A stretch of 26,304 bases of DNA from a virus. The notes below the pieces were generated by a model. That model made no database searches, had not been told where the DNA came from, and was given only the letters and a program-made list of their open reading frames with translations. Below, piece after piece: positions 23,536-26,304 of this stretch. The DNA is taken from positions 1 to 26,304 of IMG/VR virus record IMGVR_UViG_3300032047_002907; one strand, given 5' to 3'. Numbering within the stretch: the first letter of the stretch is position 1; the number at the start of each line of letters is the position of its first letter. A program made the position numbers and the translations under genes.

Positions 23536-23554
23536 GTAATTTATTTTAAATTAC
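23536..23554. repeat. Perfect inverted repeat before the polymerase gene
   Basis: GTAATTTA and TAAATTAC flank three bases in the 46-base gap between the structural gene and the GTG start of the polymerase. The eight-base arms match perfectly but contain only two G/C pairs, and no clean T-tract follows on the minus strand. It could be a protein-binding operator or a weak hairpin that separates virion from replication genes. Confidence 0.45.
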
Positions 23555-23557
23555 CAA

Positions 23558-24157
23558 CTAATAACCAGAAGATCTTTTTTCTTCATTAACTATAGGGTCA
23601 AATTCAGGATCAGATATCTGTTTTTGAGTTAATTCAATATCCTCTTCTATAATGAATTCGTAATAGTTTTTAAAGTAATTTTTAGGAAAATCTATTACAG
23701 ATTGATTCATAACTGTTTCTTTATTTCTAGCTGCTGAACCAAAATAAATATAAGGTCCTTTATTAATATTTTCAATAGGACCTACTAACAACCATTTTAT
23801 TTGTAAATTTATAATATAGTTATATTTTTTTAAAAAATCAAATTTTTCTTTCTTTACTTCTATAATCTTTTTAGATCTTTTATCTTGTAGGAAAAATCTG
23901 AGGAAGTAACCGTTATCATAATCAGCTTCTTTTGGTTGTATATACTCTCCTGTAAATTCCATTTTTGGTATTGGAGCTGTTAATTCAGAATTTGCTAAAG
24001 TTAAACTAAAAGAAGTATTTGAAGGTTTTTTACCTGCAAAAAAATTACCTGATATATCTGTAAAGTACCAACCTACATAGAACGTTCCATCAGATTTAGT
24101 AAAATCATTTCCTCTTGAATATTTTGCTTTTGAATATTTTGATATTGGTATGTACAT
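23558..24157 (-). CDS. Probable virion structural protein, unrecognised
   Basis: A 199-residue protein rich in aromatic residues and beta strands (GTFYVGWYFTDISGNFF, NGYFLRFFLQDKRSKKII, PYIYFGSAARN) with an acidic/charged C-terminus. I do not recognise the family. It is coupled to the baseplate-hub-like gene by TAATG and lies just before the replication module, so a tail or baseplate role is likely. No enzyme motif or signal peptide is present. Confidence 0.75.
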   Translation of the reverse strand: MYIPISKYSKAKYSRGNDFTKSDGTFYVGWYFTDISGNFFAGKKPSNTSFSLTLANSELTAPIPKMEFTGEYIQPKEADYDNGYFLRFFLQDKRSKKIIEVKKEKFDFLKKYNYIINLQIKWLLVGPIENINKGPYIYFGSAARNKETVMNQSVIDFPKNYFKNYYEFIIEEDIELTQKQISDPEFDPIVNEEKRSSGY

Positions 24158-26304
24158 TAGACTATTGATTTAGTTTGATAAGGTGCTTTAACAGGGTTTA
24201 TTAATGCTCCATTATATCTTATTTCTAAATGAATATGATTTGTCATATCTCCTCCATATCCTGGGAAGAAATTAGGGATATCATTTTTATTAGTCGTAAC
24301 TATCCCATCTGAGGTTGTTTTCAAAGAACCATTTACCATATCGGTTGCATAACATACTAATTCTCCTGCTTTAACTGTTTCTTTAAATATATTTTTTGTT
24401 ACTTGATTTGATTTAGTATTTATACCTAATTTGATTATTTTAACCAACAGGGGTTCTATACTTTCCTTATTATAACCTAAGTATATGTATCCTATTTTAA
24501 CTGAATACCCTAAATAGTCACCTTTACCTGTTATTTCTATACCGTGTCCACCTTTATCTGTAAACTCATTTATAAACCTTACAGAACCATCTATAGGAGC
24601 AATAATAGGCCTATCAGATTTCGCTATAATATCTAATCCTGCATGTTGACGTGCTCCTCTTTTTGCTCCAAATTTACCTGAACCGGTAGTACCTGCTCCC
24701 TCTCTAGTGCTACTATCAATGAAATTTCTTTTACCTACTGAACCTAATCCATTTTCAGAAAATTTATATGGATTAAATGAAGTAGATATTGGCCAGAATA
24801 ATATAGGAGTATCTGGTGCTGGTGTTTCCGTTACCTTTAGTCCTTCGGTTATAAAATCATCTATGTTGAAATCTTCTCTTCCTTTAATTTCAGCTTGAGA
24901 AAGAATACACATTTGACCGGTTATATCTGTTTTCCATTTATTATCTGATCCGATAACATGAGATAGCCCTTTTATAATAAATCCTACTTTATCATCATAT
25001 TTAGCAGGTAAAGTTCCTTTTTGAATAGTAAATGCTTGTGCTATTTTAAATCCTGAAATTCCTATCATACTAAAATCCACATTTATAGGAATTAATCCTG
25101 CTGCATTTTGTTGCTCTTTTTTAGTCTGAGCTTTATATAAATCTTGCATAACTTTATTATACACCGGTCTAATAGCAGATGCATCGTTTGCATTATAATT
25201 AATATAATAAAAAGGGTCGTTTTGAGTTGATGCTGAATCTCTAATTTTCTTTTCTAACTTACCATTTGATCCTTCAATTATTTCAGATCTATCTACATCA
25301 CATATATAGTCTATAAGTTTACCAAATTTTTGTTGTGATATACTATCTTCTGCTTGATCTTCATTAGTATTATCTCCTAAAAAACCAGGATTAGGATTAA
25401 ATCTATCTCTTAAACCTTTATTCCATGATTGAACATTTAACATATCTTCACCTAAATCAGTACCTTGAGCTGAAGCTCCTATAGCCATAGTTGTAGCTAA
25501 ATTAGCAGGTACTTTACTGGTAATTGAGAAATTAAACATAGAAGTTTCAGTACCTCTAATTTCTAATAAGGAATCTTTTATATCTTTTGATTGAGGAGTT
25601 ATTTTTCTATCTACTATATAAACTTTATCTTCTTGATCTTCGTAATGAAAATCAAATAAATTTATATCCCCTAAAGAATCGGTTATTCCTTTTAAAATTA
25701 CTCTGACAAAATCGTATACTGATTGATCATTTTTATCAGTTTTACTAGGATCTATCATGTCGTTAAATACTTTCAATATATAGTTTATACTCACCATAAT
25801 ATCTAATATATCATCTTGTCTAGAAGGTAATATAGAAGAATCAGCGTTGGTAAAAAAGTATGAAAGTGGAAAATTTAAAGCTCTTGATTTAGGAAGAAAA
25901 CATATTGTTGGATTAATCGAAAAATGACCTGGGAATGTAAGGTAAGATGTTTCTTTATCTCCTTGTTCTGTGTAAAATTCAACATCATTAATATCTTCAT
26001 CAACATCATTCTTAGGACAGAATATTAAGTTAATCATTTCTAATACGACTGATAATGGTACAAATTTTATTATTTCATCTTTTTCTCCTTCTGCTGTTGC
26101 TTTTCCAATAGACAGTATTTTTAAGTCTCGTTTACTTTTTTCTAGTCGTTTTTCAAATAAATTATAATCTTCAGCAATTCCGTCTTTTAAAGCTTTAATA
26201 GTTTCTTCTGTAGTCCCTAATAAACCTTGATCTAATATAATATTAAAAAATTTTGTAAATCTAGATATATCTTTAGCAATATTTGCTGTAGAGGTTGTTG
26301 TGTC
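24157..26304 (-). CDS. Baseplate hub-like protein with C-terminal M23 peptidase domain (5' end beyond window)
   Basis: The frame stays open to the window edge: 89 codons precede the ATG at 26037, with no stop, so that ATG is internal and 715 residues are visible. The central part has strand-rich, hub-like sequence (KVYIVDRKITPQ, LEIRGTETSMFNFSI). The last 180 residues form an M23 (lysostaphin/LytM-like) peptidase domain. Counting from the Met at 26037, H465 and D469 in QHAGLD and H603 in HIHLE are the zinc ligands and H601 is the conserved general base; the other usual catalytic His (YxHL) is Y519 in GYIYLG. Such phage proteins cut peptidoglycan peptides during tail penetration. A long insertion precedes HIH. 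Whether the domain is active is uncertain. Confidence 0.8.
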   Translation of the reverse strand, partial: DTTTSTANIAKDISRFTKFFNIILDQGLLGTTEETIKALKDGIAEDYNLFEKRLEKSKRDLKILSIGKATAEGEKDEIIKFVPLSVVLEMINLIFCPKNDVDEDINDVEFYTEQGDKETSYLTFPGHFSINPTICFLPKSRALNFPLSYFFTNADSSILPSRQDDILDIMVSINYILKVFNDMIDPSKTDKNDQSVYDFVRVILKGITDSLGDINLFDFHYEDQEDKVYIVDRKITPQSKDIKDSLLEIRGTETSMFNFSITSKVPANLATTMAIGASAQGTDLGEDMLNVQSWNKGLRDRFNPNPGFLGDNTNEDQAEDSISQQKFGKLIDYICDVDRSEIIEGSNGKLEKKIRDSASTQNDPFYYINYNANDASAIRPVYNKVMQDLYKAQTKKEQQNAAGLIPINVDFSMIGISGFKIAQAFTIQKGTLPAKYDDKVGFIIKGLSHVIGSDNKWKTDITGQMCILSQAEIKGREDFNIDDFITEGLKVTETPAPDTPILFWPISTSFNPYKFSENGLGSVGKRNFIDSSTREGAGTTGSGKFGAKRGARQHAGLDIIAKSDRPIIAPIDGSVRFINEFTDKGGHGIEITGKGDYLGYSVKIGYIYLGYNKESIEPLLVKIIKLGINTKSNQVTKNIFKETVKAGELVCYATDMVNGSLKTTSDGIVTTNKNDIPNFFPGYGGDMTNHIHLEIRYNGALINPVKAPYQTKSIV

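Noticed and set aside
24157-26037. Gene starting at the ATG at 26037
   Set aside because: The same frame is open for 89 more codons to the window edge with coding-like sequence, and no gap or stop precedes the ATG; treated as an internal methionine.
1-26304. tRNA genes, CRISPR array, integrase or insertion sequence
   Set aside because: Non-coding gaps are at most about 107 bases and none holds a tRNA-like cloverleaf, direct repeats or transposase/integrase motifs.

Overview
The window looks like part of the genome of a large tailed phage with T4-like replication and recombination genes. No plus-strand gene is supported: all 33 genes lie on the minus strand and are packed end to end, so transcription runs from high to low coordinates. 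The DNA is strongly AT-rich (about 30% GC by eye). Neighbouring genes are usually joined by one- to four-base stop/start overlaps (TAATG or ATGA), and almost no start has a Shine-Dalgarno sequence, only A/T-rich leaders. That pattern, with the low GC, would fit a marine Bacteroidota host, but the host is an inference. No integrase, tRNA, IS element or CRISPR array was seen.

Layout in transcription order. (1) 26304-23558, virion: the 3' part of a large baseplate-hub-like protein with a C-terminal M23 endopeptidase domain (open at the window edge), then an unrecognised probable structural protein. (2) 23511-17400, replication: a small exonuclease-less family A DNA polymerase, an unknown protein, a gp32-like single-strand binding protein, a UvsX/RecA-like recombinase, a 5'-3' exonuclease of the FEN/RNase H type and a DnaB-like helicase, ending in a good intrinsic terminator (17354-17324). 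(3) 17292-14403, nucleotide supply: class Ia ribonucleotide reductase NrdB and NrdA plus a small CGC-motif protein. (4) 14406-1, a large accessory block: a GlcNAc-transferase-like protein, a NodU/TobZ carbamoyltransferase, two HtrL/WlaTC-type glycosyltransferases (one fused to a GT2 domain), thioredoxin, an unknown protein, QueC, a sulfotransferase, a putative glycosyltransferase, an APS kinase, a HAD phosphatase, a 2-oxoglutarate/Fe(II) oxygenase, an HxGH nucleotidyltransferase, a DUF2061 membrane protein, two unknowns, a second carbamoyltransferase, a second putative glycosyltransferase, a second sulfotransferase-like protein and the start of a charged protein.

The accessory block is the most interesting part. 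It combines apparent supply of activated sulfate (APS to PAPS by the CysC-like kinase) with two sulfotransferase-like proteins, two carbamoyltransferases and at least five glycosyltransferase-like proteins. The simplest reading is a phage-encoded pathway that builds a glycan and decorates it with sulfate and carbamoyl groups. The acceptor (virion glycan, host surface polysaccharide or modified DNA) cannot be told from sequence. A QueC homologue whose four zinc-ligand cysteines are all replaced hints separately at 7-deazaguanine chemistry.
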